Shown: positions 1 to 11,259 of the stretch, one piece after another | Position numbering within the stretch: the first letter of the stretch is position 1 | Layout: each line of letters opens with the position of its first letter | NCBI GenBank assembly: GCA_022829145.1 | Contig: CM040748.1 | Span: forward strand, 22,959,501 to 23,023,500 | Direction: 5' to 3' | DNA from: Albula goreensis | Taxonomy: Eukaryota > Chordata > Actinopteri > Albuliformes > Albulidae | DNA length: 64,000 nt | Notes under the pieces: generated by a model | The model's input: the letters and a program-made list of their open reading frames with translations, nothing else | Told to the model about the DNA's origin: nothing | Database searches by the model: none | Program-made: the position numbers and the translations under genes

Positions 1-7
1 TTCTCAC

Positions 8-2584
8 TTAGAAGGCCTCATGTCGGTCTGCGGCTCCGTAACTTTGTCCACAAACTTCCCAAAGCCGATAGTGTAATTGTCCGACAGTTTGCCCACAAGG
101 TTAGCTGCCAAGGAAACAGAACATAATTAATAATAATAATAATAATAATAATCATCATCATCATTATCATCATAATAATAACAGTAAACAGATATTGCAA
201 AGCCTTACAATAAAGACACAAATCTGCAAATTACTTTGATTTTCTGATTCCACAATTTCTTTCACAAAGAAAATAACATTGCACTGAGATATACTTGCAG
301 TTACACATTTACTAGAATGCTCATATATTTAAAATATATTTGCAGTGTATTCCATTTCCATGGTAACATACCCAGCTTATCCCCCATCCTCTTCAGGTTG
401 TCAAGATCGTCTGACATGGAGTTGGAGAAGTCCATAAGGATGTAAAGGTCGAGAGGGCCCCGGGTAGGCTCAAACACATGCATGTCCACATCGTGCTCCT
501 CTCCTGGGGCTAGGCGCATTCTCATGAGCTGAGGGGCCACTTGTGACTGACTCAACTTTACATTGATCTGTTTATTCTGCAGGAGCCCAAGCGAAGAAAC
601 AGTTTTTAAATCAGCCTTGAATACCCTCTTTTCGTTGTTATCAAAAATGCTCTATAAACAAAATGTACCGTCATAATTAGGAGACTGGCAGGGTCACACC
701 ATACTGACACTGCATGCACCATTTTCTGCACAGTAATGACCTATTATAATCACCTATAAGCAGTAGGCGATTGGAGGGGGGATGAGAGGAGATGCCATCC
801 TCCTTGTTAGCAAAATAACCAAAATGTTTCCGCCTTGTAAACCTGCCATCCCCATTTTACATGTGTGTGTGTTGGTTGGTGGTGTGGGGGCAGGGGGGTG
901 CTCCCATTGGGCCATCCTCCCTGATAAAAATTAATAAATCGCCAACTGCCTATAAGGATATACTGACTAGTTGTGCACAGAGTTTTACTTTTAAGTACAA
1001 GTGACTCAAAGATTTGGACAAATGACTACATTTGCTGTGGAGACAAAAACATTTTTTATTGGTTCGAACAAGTCAGTGATTTCGGAGCTCAGTGTACCTC
1101 TTCCCTGATGCATTAAGGATCCATTAAGGATCAGCCATGGGGATAAACTGTCACCCACTCACCCGCTCTATTTTCATCTCACTCTCAACCGTCATAGTGG
1201 TTATGCAGCCATTGTCAATAAGGTTGTCATACAGGTCACAGCGGGGAGCATCAAAGACCTGTGTTCAAACATGACACAGATACAGGCAGAGGGTAAGCCA
1301 GACAGAAGACTGACAGATAAGCCCACATTATACAGAAAACTTGCTACACTTGGTCATCCATTTAGCTATACTGCTATAGCATTATCTTACCTATTTTAAA
1401 TAGAATTGTGGAATATTATTCTATAACTACAGCTGATGTTCACAGGCCATCAAAATAGCTGGCAGACATGCAGTGCCCGAGGGCAAACAATACTTGTATT
1501 AATAGATGAGATAACTGTCATTCTCATGTAACCATGCTCATTATCATGCAGTCCAGTAATCATAGTCATGCAGTCTAACCTCATCTGAGCAGTAGGAGCA
1601 GCCTTTACCAGACTGGATGCATACGGAGCAGCTGGAGTCTTTAGCAGCCTGGCAGCGATTGACTGAGGGGAGGGAGGAACATGAGACACAGAGACACTGA
1701 CACAACAGGGAACCACAATTCTGGAAAAAACCCAGAATTTCCACATTTAATGTCTATCCACTACTGTTTTTTTATTATGAAAAGCAGAGAATGTGATGTA
1801 TGTAGCTGGCATAGCCAAAAATAAAAAGATATCTCAAAAAAGACAAACTTATTAGGGAATTAGAGAAACTATTTGATTATTATGGTTTATTGCATAACAC
1901 ATTCTTTAGACACAAGGTGTTTGGAAAAATGTTTGTAATGCACTGATGATGCAAGCTTTCTATTCATCTGCCAAAACATTGAATTGTGAAAACAATTATT
2001 TTCGTGATGCACAGGGCAAAGGCCACTACCCGCTCTGCCATATTGAGGCCACAGTTTACATAGGCTCACCAAGGCAAAAGAGTGGCTAAGTCTGTGAGAC
2101 TCATTAGTGTCAGTCAGAAGTAACCTCCCTTGGTCAACAGGGCAACTGCAGGCTCATGAGCTAGTCTTCCTACTACATGTTGGCTCTGACAGCATAGAAA
2201 ATATATTGTATGTGGGGTCCTGTATAATATGGTGTCATTTCTGAAGTGTAAATGATAGCAAAAAAAAGATGCAGCATGAATCAGAGGAGTCAGAGGTGCA
2301 GCTGCAGTCTCCTAACTCTGTGGGGGAGGTAGGCAGTAAGACTAAATGAATATTTAAATTCTGGAAAGGTGGAGAAGAATTTTTTTTTGAAACAGACATA
2401 CAAGGGTGTTTCACGCTGGCAATATTTGTTATGAGTGATGTATATAATGTAGATAATATGTAATGAGAGGGGAACCATGGGCAGTGAAATAGAGGGAAGT
2501 ATTACCTTTTTCGGCTTGGGTAGTGGTCCAGAAGAGAGTTAGAAAGACCATCCACAAAGAGAGATATAAAGCCCATCTCCCCAT
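8..2584 (-). CDS. itgb4: Integrin beta-4, N-terminal part (five coding exons; gene continues past the left edge)
   Basis: Integrin beta-4 pairs with alpha-6 in hemidesmosomes and binds laminin. Coding exons in gene order are 2506-2584, 1580-1662, 1163-1258, 372-576 and 8-104. All have GT/AG boundaries and the phases join, giving about 186 residues. Exon 1 encodes a signal peptide ([14 protein letters not shown] start, residues 1 to about 24). Exon 2 is a Cys-rich PSI segment ([14 protein letters not shown]). Exons 4 and 5 enter the beta-I domain, with the MIDAS motif DFSNS inside [20 protein letters not shown] and then [13 protein letters not shown]. These stretches match ITGB4 rather than other beta integrins, from memory of the human protein. 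The start is the ATG at 2584-2582: it lies in frame with the hydrophobic leader and just after an acceptor at 2592, so a non-coding exon probably lies upstream. No break is seen. The calf, transmembrane and cytoplasmic parts are outside the window. Confidence 0.93.
126..181. repeat. AAT/ATC trinucleotide microsatellite
   Basis: A run of TAA units passes into ATC units and back to ATA. It lies in the ITGB4 intron between 105 and 371. A short ORF across it only encodes a methionine/isoleucine string. Confidence 0.9.
577..2505 (-). other. ITGB4 introns between its first coding exons
   Basis: The three introns longer than 300 bases here (577-1162, 1259-1579 and 1663-2505) hold ordinary AT-rich sequence. 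I see no further exon, element or RNA gene in them. Confidence 0.6.
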
Positions 2585-2947
2585 CTCCCTCCTGAAACAA
2601 AAGACAGCGCAGTGTCTTTTATATAAACTGACAACGCCTGGATACCCTTACACTGATGGGCACCAGGAACACACTTCACAAACACTGAGAAAAACAGTCC
2701 AATATACAGAGATGATTTACCCTTTATACCTCTGGATCACAAACATACAAACAAACAAGGGATATAGAGGATACACATGCTGTGAACACATCTGCCATTA
2801 ATTTCATATATTTAGAATCTTAAATCTGGGTTAGGAACATTCCTCTGTGCATCAGGTCTGAATTCTGCAAATTGAAATTTATTTCTTTTGTCACAGAAAA
2901 AAATAAATGTCAATATTTGACATCCAGATGAATCCAAGGATGACATA

Positions 2948-3025
2948 CAGTACCAGTCAAAAGTTTGGACACGCTTTCCCATTCACGTCAATGAGAAAGT
3001 GTGTCCAAACTTTTGACTGGTACTG
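2948..3025. mobile_element. Tc1-like palindromic miniature element
   Basis: A 78-bp near-perfect palindrome starts with CAGTACCAGTCAAAAGTTTG and ends with its reverse complement. It is flanked on each side by TA (2946-2947 and 3026-3027), the Tc1/mariner target duplication. The two 39-base arms differ at three positions. The terminal sequence is one I recognise from fish Tc1-type elements. No transposase remains, so this is two terminal repeats joined back to back. Confidence 0.8.
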
Positions 3026-3879
3026 TATGTTTGAAAGTTAAATCTGGATTGAACTATGGAAAAACATGATAACACTTGAATATTTACCATTTTCACCCCA
3101 TGTACAGATAACACAAACACAAGTCAAGATTATCTGACATGTGTGGTGTCACAGAGCTGAGTACGTTAACACTCTCTGGTGGATATCACTACAAAATTAA
3201 GCTGAAACGTGATCATAATATGCCCAGAACAGAATACAATGACATATAAATACATCAAGATTGTAATTACTATGTAATCATTACTCATTGAATCAAATAA
3301 TTACAGAAGTTGTACTAGCAGATTCCTGAAGTACATCGCTATTATTATACATTAGAAATTAAGAGTTCAGGGGGAATTTGTAGTAAGAACGTATATACAT
3401 AACTTACATAGAATTTATGTAAATTACTGAAGATCAGAAAACACCATTTAGCTAGGCTAAAATGAAAAATTAAATTAACTTAAAAAAATTAAGGTGTGCT
3501 GTTGATGAGTTGACAGCAGACCAGTGGATTGATTGGTTTCCTTGGTAAGAAAAATATTTCTATACTTACTTCACCTTAGATAATATTTTATCAAATAATT
3601 ATTCCTTATTATCATTCTTGTCACAAGAGATTACTTTAAATTCTACAGAATCCTACATAATTCAGTTCTGTGAAGCCTCGATAATTTGTACATCTCCCCA
3701 GAGAAAGTAAATAACTCCACAATATATTAAAATAATAAATAGTAATAACAATTGTTATTACTATGTTTCTACGTCTTCACCACGGAAGACATGTAACAAT
3801 TTTTTTTTTAAATTTCAATGTAATTATTATCTGTGTCCACGTGACAATTAATAAACACAACTGATTAATCTACCTCTAA

Positions 3880-4084
3880 ACATTAATTTTATTGGGACTC
3901 AAGAAAGATACCTCGACCTGTGACCTGTTAAATTTCTAGAGGGACTGAGAGACAGGCACAGAGGTAAAAAAATAAATAAATAAGGACTTCATGCCTTGAA
4001 CTTAAGCATGGCCACATCAAAGGCAGAGAGGGAGAGCTGTATCGTATTAGAGTACATGACATCAGCACCTGGGTATTCCTCCTA
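3880..4084 (-). other. Possible terminal exon of an unidentified gene
   Basis: On the minus strand a pyrimidine-rich acceptor (ACCTCTGTCTTAG) is followed at 4084 by about 32 open codons, beginning EEYPGADVMYSNTIQLSLSA and closing at a TGA near 3990. An AATAAA lies about 100 bases further on, near 3887-3892. This is the layout of a last exon. I do not recognise the peptide, I find no partner exon upstream, and 32 open codons can occur by chance. It would lie inside the putative ITGB4 first intron on the same strand. It may be spurious. Confidence 0.2.
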
Positions 4085-7000
4085 AGACAGAGGTGAAACC
4101 CGATACACTTAGCTTCCCCAGCCAGATCTAACATTTGCTGTAAAGCAAGAAAGAAAAATGCTAAATTCAGCAAACACAGAACCGGGAACAGTTTTCAATT
4201 GTTTAAAGCCAGTTTGACCCCCATATATTCAAAGTCTGGCCATTCAAAACTGTTTGGCCTCTCAAATCATAACATTAAATCTTATATATTTCACAGTCAC
4301 AAGTTACTATCTGAAAGTGGCTTTTAATGGTTTTGTCAGAGAGACATTGCTAGCTGTTTCTAGAGTTTCAACTAGGTTTTTTAATTCTTTATTCGAGTTT
4401 GCCACAATACAATTGGAGCAAATAATTGTTTTGTTTAAAACAAGGCGTTATTATATGATTGCACTTTTTAAGTTATTTTTCGTGTCCTGCAATTCTTTTT
4501 TCCCCTAGTTTTGAATATCTAATCATAACCTTACACCTTTCCCTTCACTGCAACACTCTCTGTCACTAGAAAGCTGAAGTAATAGGAAGGGTTTACAAAC
4601 ATGACTGGGCATTTTAAAAAAGGGGAAAAATTATCTTTTGGAAGAGTGTACGATCATGCTGTTTGCCAAACCATATGTGGCAGTTCTTTCCATTTGTCAA
4701 TCCAGCTGGTGAACTGCAAGGTTATGTCACCAACAGGGACGGACAAATCATAAGTGCCAGTTTACCACAGGAGTTACTACAGGTGACCCTCCCACATTGT
4801 AGCTCTCCACATCGTGGCTTTGATTTTTCACGGTTTGGAAACAAACAATTAAGTTATGGGATGACTCTCTTTTAAAATGTAATTGTCCCTTGAAACTGAC
4901 TAAGCATATGAACACTAGGACTAGACAGTGCAGAACAGCTGGAGGTGCTCGCTATGCTCATATGCTCGCTTTGCTCACCTAGAGGGACCAAAAATTTTCT
5001 CTTGCCCCTGTTTCATGTTAATGCCTTTTATGTGTCCCCCCCCAGAGAATGTCAGGTAACAAGTGGCACCAGGGCAGGCAAAGTTACAGCCAGGTTATTG
5101 GGTGTATTGCTACAGTATGCATAAAAGCCCAATATTATGCCACCCAGGCACATACTTATCCAAAAGTAACACATTCACAAATTTGAAACTCAAGGTTCTA
5201 GATAAGTCACATTGTGATCAAATTTAACCTGGCTGTTTATCTCAGCTAAAGTCCCAAAATCTGACTGGCAGATTTGCTAATAATTACTGGTTAAGGGGGC
5301 ACTTTAGATCTTCCCCCAGGACCCCCTGTACTCCTAAACCCGGTCTTGACTCTCACTCAAAGTTCTTGACTGGAGGAATTTCTATAGAGGGCGAGAGTTA
5401 CCCAGCCTACTTCAAAACAGCATGCCATCTGGGAACATACAGGAAAACTGTGACTTTACACCATATCGTGAACTTGATGGAGATTTTGCACGCACCCCCC
5501 TTGCCCATCACATAAATCACATACAGATGAGAAAAAAAGAGCACCTATTTCTCTCCCCTTTGAAAAAAATATAAAATACAACAAAGAACTCAGTGTTATA
5601 GAGCTGGGCTAAGAGAAATGAGAATGGTACAGAAACCTTTGGAGCTGGTTCGAATATACACGTGGATGTTCCAGCTTAAAGACCACACAAGGTTCCTGTA
5701 GGTAGGCTTCCTTTGTCCCAGTGACAGCAGAACTGTGACTCATGTGCATTGAAGCGCATTATTCTAGATGCTACCTCTGTATGAACAAATAGAATGCCCA
5801 GAAGGTGAACATTCCAGAGCTGGGCAGGGCCCCTCTTCCTCAGGCGTCACCAGGAAGGTGTGGGTACAGGGAAAGGGGAGTAAGGGTGGGAGTGGGTAGG
5901 ACAGCAGACGACAGCTTGAAATCGATCCATTCCACTGCACACCTGGACCACCTCGCCTTAACCCCGCCTCAACTTCTACATAAATAACTGGTATCAAGGA
6001 TACAAGAAAAATAAACAACCATTTATGGTTCCTTTGCATTTGACAGGTGTTCATAATTTTTTTTTTTTTTTTTTTACACCAGGATCATATGGTCAGTACT
6101 GTCACAGTACTGAAATATCTCGTGCACCATGGAAATAAAACAGATGTTTGAAGTTATTCTGTAAAATGGTTGAATATTTCTAGTTAGGAAAGAACATAAA
6201 GCTTCTACAGAAACAGGATTTAGCTTTGAAATGTGGGGTTGATCATATCTGTTCTTGTATTTACTTATAACTACAGCTGTGATTGCATTATATAAACTGT
6301 TTATGTCATCTGGCATTTTATACTGATTTCTCAATAAAGTCACAAATGGCAGCTTAAGACTATTCTCGCATTGGTATATGAAACACTTACGAGATAACTA
6401 GTGTTGTTGTACATGTTTAGTTAGCTATGTAAACCTGTAAACAAACCAGCCCTCCATGACCTGAGCTGCCCACACTTGTTCTAAGTAAATCAGCTCCAAC
6501 TATTGATGGAGGTGGGTTCTTTGCAGGGAGTTGAAGCTAAATTGCACATTGACACTGTCATCTGCCATCTCAAAATGTCACAACTTAACAGTGAACAAAT
6601 GTCTCATTTATTGCAGATGCTTGCTGTCTACATCAACATCTCCCTCCTGTCTCAGTGCACAAATTCATCCCAACACATTTCAATCCTTAAACCCACTATA
6701 CCATAACCTTTGATACTATCTCCAAATATCCTACTTTCATATTGTACCCTGTAAAAACTGCATAACACCGGGTGTGGAATTCCCCAAAAGTTACACACCC
6801 ATAATACATATGCCATATCAGCTGACTATGTTCATTCCTGTGCTTTAAAAATGCAATATCGATGAACAAGGAAAATTACACAAGGAGAAATTGACCAGAA
6901 ATAAATGAACAGCACAAGAACAGAAAACTGGAGTTTTACCAAAGAACAACGTAATAATAAAAATCATCAGATTTTTAAGGTAGAAACCATGATGTCAAGT

Positions 7001-8384
7001 GTATTAAATTAAAAGGCAGTTGACACATAAAAGATTTTTTCCCATTAAACCCATTGGTATTCATTAATCAGTAAAATACATTCTGTTGTGCTTGCTGGGT
7101 GATTTGTTAATAGCACCAGCGGCCATATGAATAAATAGAACTAACGAAACAGACGGACTGGACTTCATCACATTCAGAAATGTCCCTGCACTCTTCTCCA
7201 GCCCCTGAGGAGAATTCCAACACAGTATGTTAACTACAGTTTTCATGCAGCAATCGGTTAGGGGGATCAGGCAGAGAACTATAGAACAGAACAAGAGTGC
7301 TGTAGTTGATTGAAAAGCAATGAAAAGCAGGTGACAAAAGTTGAGTTTGCGAGTTTGAGATATTCACATTCTTTCTGTCATTTATATGGCACAGAAAATA
7401 TATTATATTCTACCTCTGTCATATATATCTGACAGGCCTCTCCCAGCAGTGACCCCAGAAGCAGACACACTCACACACTTGCATAAACACAAGTGACCAA
7501 GCATACACAAACCAACAAGACAAGCCTGAATGTTCAGATAGAGTGAGAGAAAATAAAGGACAAGTTGAATATTTTGTCCTTGAATTTACAGATTTAAGAG
7601 CTCACAAACCTCTTAATGCTTGGGTTCCCAATCCTGGTCCCAAAGTCCAAACAAAAACCTGAGAAAAGGAGTAAATCCCTTATCTTTTCCTTTCAAACTT
7701 CTGAAAAAACAAGGGCGATGTATCCAATATCCACCTGTGTCTTTCAAATGAACTTTCTTTCACCCAGCCCCCCTCTGAGATTTTTTCTTCTTCTTCACAG
7801 GAACCTTACACAAAAGAGAAAATGTACTCCTTGTTTTTAGTCCTTCTTTCTTGCCGTTCTGCACTGCCCCTTCAATGATCAAATATTGACTTTTATCCCC
7901 TTCAGCCTCTGAGCGGATCTGAGTGCCTGTGCATGTATGCGTGTGTGGCGGTGTCTTGAACCGTGGGAGACTCGGAGAGAAGTGCAATCTGGAGAGCAGG
8001 CAGCGTGAGTGTGCACTGTTATTTGACCCCTCCCACAACTTGCACTCACGTGTTTCTTTAACACAGGTGAGCAGCCCTCCCCTTTCACTCTCTCTCCCTT
8101 TACAGCATTCAGAAATTAAAACTGGCAGACACCTCCCTGCTTTCCTCCTCCCCTCCCTCCTGCATTCCCCCAACTGTTGTTCACCTGTGTGAGCTTGAGA
8201 CCAGCAGGCTTTAACTTTGGCCCTTGAACTTGCACAATGAGTTGTGGCAGAAAGGCCCTGCTTCCACAGTGCAGAGGCACAGGCCTGTTCTCAGAGTCAG
8301 AGATTGAAACACAAATTCAGGCCTGCAGTTCTTGTGAGCACACACAAGAAGAGTTTCTCTCTTAGATGTGCAGCCACTCTTTCT

Positions 8385-8413
8385 ATCTCTCTCTCTCTCA
8401 CACACACACACAC
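8385..8413. repeat. CT/CA microsatellite
   Basis: A (TC)n run passes directly into (CA)n. Confidence 0.85.
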
Positions 8414-11002
8414 ATTATCTCTCTCACACTCACAGCTCCTGAGCTGCACACGCAGACCTGTTTAGTCAGTGAGGTAGAAAACAGGGCAGCAGAGAGCAGT
8501 GCATTCCAGGGCAGTGGGGTCTGAGTCTTGCCAGCACACACAGCCATGCTACACCCTGCTCTTTGGGAGTGACCTGTTTTGGGCTTGTCCACAGGTCTCT
8601 CATTCTCCCTGAAGGAGGGATCCAGGTTGGTCCAGAAAACCAACCAGAAGCAATCTAAGCTTAATATTTCATCAGAGATCTTATGTTTTTGTTTCATACT
8701 CTACAGCTGATGCAAAAAAAACAGTTCAAGAGTTACAGCTCCTGGAAGGCAAAAATAAAATATTATAGTGTAGCAGCACCAAAGAGAAGAAGTGATAAGG
8801 AAATAATTACCACAGATGGCCTCACTTCTTAAATCTCAACACTCAGTCTTCATAATTCAGCTGTAAACCTATCTACCCACCATGAAAGGACCTGGTCAGA
8901 ACCATTAAGCTCAAGGCCTCTGCATGTCTATCATGCCATTTACCATGGAAAATCCTTCAGTTCCCGCTATTTAACTTTCTATCCACTGATGAGGAGTTGA
9001 ACTTTCCCTGTAGGATGAGGCCTCCAGTAGGAGAGCTACACCCAACTCTGACATCCTCACTCCAGACATGCAGCGGTCAAGGGAATATCAGAGATCAGAG
9101 GAACTGCACCTCCCAGACACAGACTGCAATGCCTGCGACACAATGAGCGTGCATGAGTCAGAGGTTAAATGATCATTTCCTTTAAAAATACTGGATCTAA
9201 ATCTGTAATTAAACCAAAAAAACCTGACAAGAATAAAGCCATGCGCCCTGACCAGGGATTTATTTTCCATAGCAGAACAATGATGATATCAACAGACCTC
9301 TCCTCTCCGACTTTTAGTAACAATGGAACGAAAAATCGTTAATCAGATGCTTTTCTCAGATGCTCATGCTTTTTATCACACATAAAAATGAAAACTAAAA
9401 CAAAGAAATAAATTGAATACTGAATATGAAGATCAGTTGTTTACATGTTTTGGTACATATGGCTCAAGATGTTTCGTCTTCACAATCCCAATGTTTGTTT
9501 TGTGTGTGTGTCACACCTTTAAAGACAACGCACTGGTCCCAATCTGAAGGTATTTGGTGATAAAAAAATGATATGTTCATGTGTGGTCTTTCATGTTTTA
9601 TTAGTTTATAATTGTTCCATGAGATAAGCATCATTAATTAACCCACATCATTTGTCATCATTTGTATGGGTGTGAGTGTTTTTTGATTTGATAGAACTTA
9701 CCATTTAGGAAATGGTTAAATGACAGAAAGAGTGAGGGAGAGTGAGAGAGGATATTCTAAGACACAAAAAAGAACACATTTGATGGTTGATTGTTCTTTC
9801 CCAGAACACCTGAGAAATGCCCTCATGTGTAAGAAAAGCAGGTGAGAATGTAACACTGGCCACTGCTGCCCCTGAGGCCTTTCTAACTCTAACTAAGTCA
9901 CTCTAGTTGTGCCATTTAGGTTCACGGGCCCAATGTTGACTCTACACTTTTAAACCACAATACTGCACTGTAACTTTGCTATCTGCACATTGACTCAAAA
10001 TCACATATTATATGCCTGCTAGTTCACGAAGAGATGACAGTGAGATCAAAGCATTATTTGCAGCGTGTCTTTTGGCTGTTGTGTTTAAGTTTCAAACCAC
10101 ACCCCTGATGGCAGTCACGCTGTGCACTGCTGCGGTTGAGATATGCAACATGTAGTACTCATCAACGAGCAGACATGGCAGAGGTGCTCCTTGATACTGA
10201 AGGCGGCAGGAAATCCTAACAGAGTCGTATTTATCATGTATCGTACCAAAACCACCAAAATACCGGAAAGCTAATAAACTAGAATTATCGATCATCCCAC
10301 TCCAGTGCAAAAAGGTTCCCTTTATGCAATGCGAAGCTCAGACTGTTATGTGTTTCACACACAGTCTGTGGAGAGCACAAAATAACACATGACAACTGCC
10401 AGAATCCCCGTCTGCAGCATTCGGGAATTGCTTGACAACACAAAAATACATATTTATATGTTCAGCAATCAAACCATATGACAAAGTAAGCATAGGAATC
10501 GATTGCTAAAAATCTCTGACGCGTGGGAACACACTACAATTTTTATCAAATTAAAAAAAAATGTAAAAAACGTCGACAAGTAAAACGTCTCAGAAAATCG
10601 AAAATCAATCTTTTCGAGCAGGTGCATGCCAGTACACTATGATAAAAGACGACTCATTGCCGGCTGTGTACCACTTGCTCAACGCAAAACGGCATACCAA
10701 CAAAACGGGAAAAGGACTTTGGACTTGAACTTTAAAAAATAAATGATAAAAGTACCTGAACTTGTGGAGATCAGATGAAATAGTCTTTATTCCACTTTTA
10801 AATTAAAGTTCTGATTCATTTTAATGTATATGCCGTTCGACTGAGGACATTGTGGAAAAAATGCCAAATGTCTTCAATAATACAATACCTTGAGGTTCAT
10901 AAACCACATTATACATTAAACCATTCTATTCCTGTATAATTCACACTTAATTCAAGGTGTTTACACTTCCCGAACGTTCACAAATACATGCAAATAACTT
11001 AC

Positions 11003-11250
11003 TTCAGTTGGAGGACGACTGAATCAGTTATTTCTTTGTATCTTTTCCTTCCTGACGAACTCTTGCATGTGTTGCTTTTTGGAAAAGCATTGCGGTAGGC
11101 GAAAAATGTAGTTAGGTCCTATTTCAGTGTGACATGCGGCGCAACTTTTTGAAGCAACATAAAAGTCTGTACAAACTTTTCAGGCGTCCACTTTCCCTCT
11201 CAGTCCTAATTCTCTCGCGCGCTCTCTGCGGCCCCTTGCGCTCTTGAGCC
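11003..11250 (-). promoter_or_regulatory. Candidate promoter and non-coding first exon (possibly ITGB4)
   Basis: This is a local CpG-rich patch (CTCTCGCGCGCTCTCTGCGG and GC-box-like GAGCGGGG on the minus strand) in otherwise AT-rich DNA. Reading minus, it ends in a consensus donor, CTGAA|GTAAGT, at 11003/11002. The next acceptor that fits a known gene on this strand is at 2592, just before the ITGB4 ATG. A non-coding ITGB4 exon 1 is therefore the simplest reading. The exon carries a small upstream ORF (ATG CTT TTC CAA ... TAA, 20 codons). The transcription start is not determined, and assignment to ITGB4 is inference. Confidence 0.35.
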
Positions 11251-11259
11251 CCGCTCCCA

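Larger units (their letters stand above)
2592..11002 (-). other. Putative ITGB4 first intron or upstream region
   Basis: The ATG exon begins with an acceptor (TTTGTTTCAG, ending at 2592) and a candidate non-coding exon lies at 11003. This stretch is therefore probably ITGB4 intron 1. It holds a Tc1-like palindrome (2948-3025), a doubtful terminal exon (3880-4084), a poly-T run (about 6057-6076) and a CT/CA microsatellite (8385-8413). I see no other supported gene. ORFs of 60-137 codons here have no recognisable family and often cover low-complexity sequence. Confidence 0.45.

Noticed and set aside
4663-4875. 70-codon plus-strand ORF
   Set aside because: Short, no recognised domain and no promoter or splice context.
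10080-10310. Stretch resembling a hAT-type element end (GTATCGTACCAAAACCACC...)
   Set aside because: Similarity is vague, and no terminal inverted repeats or 8-bp target duplications were found.
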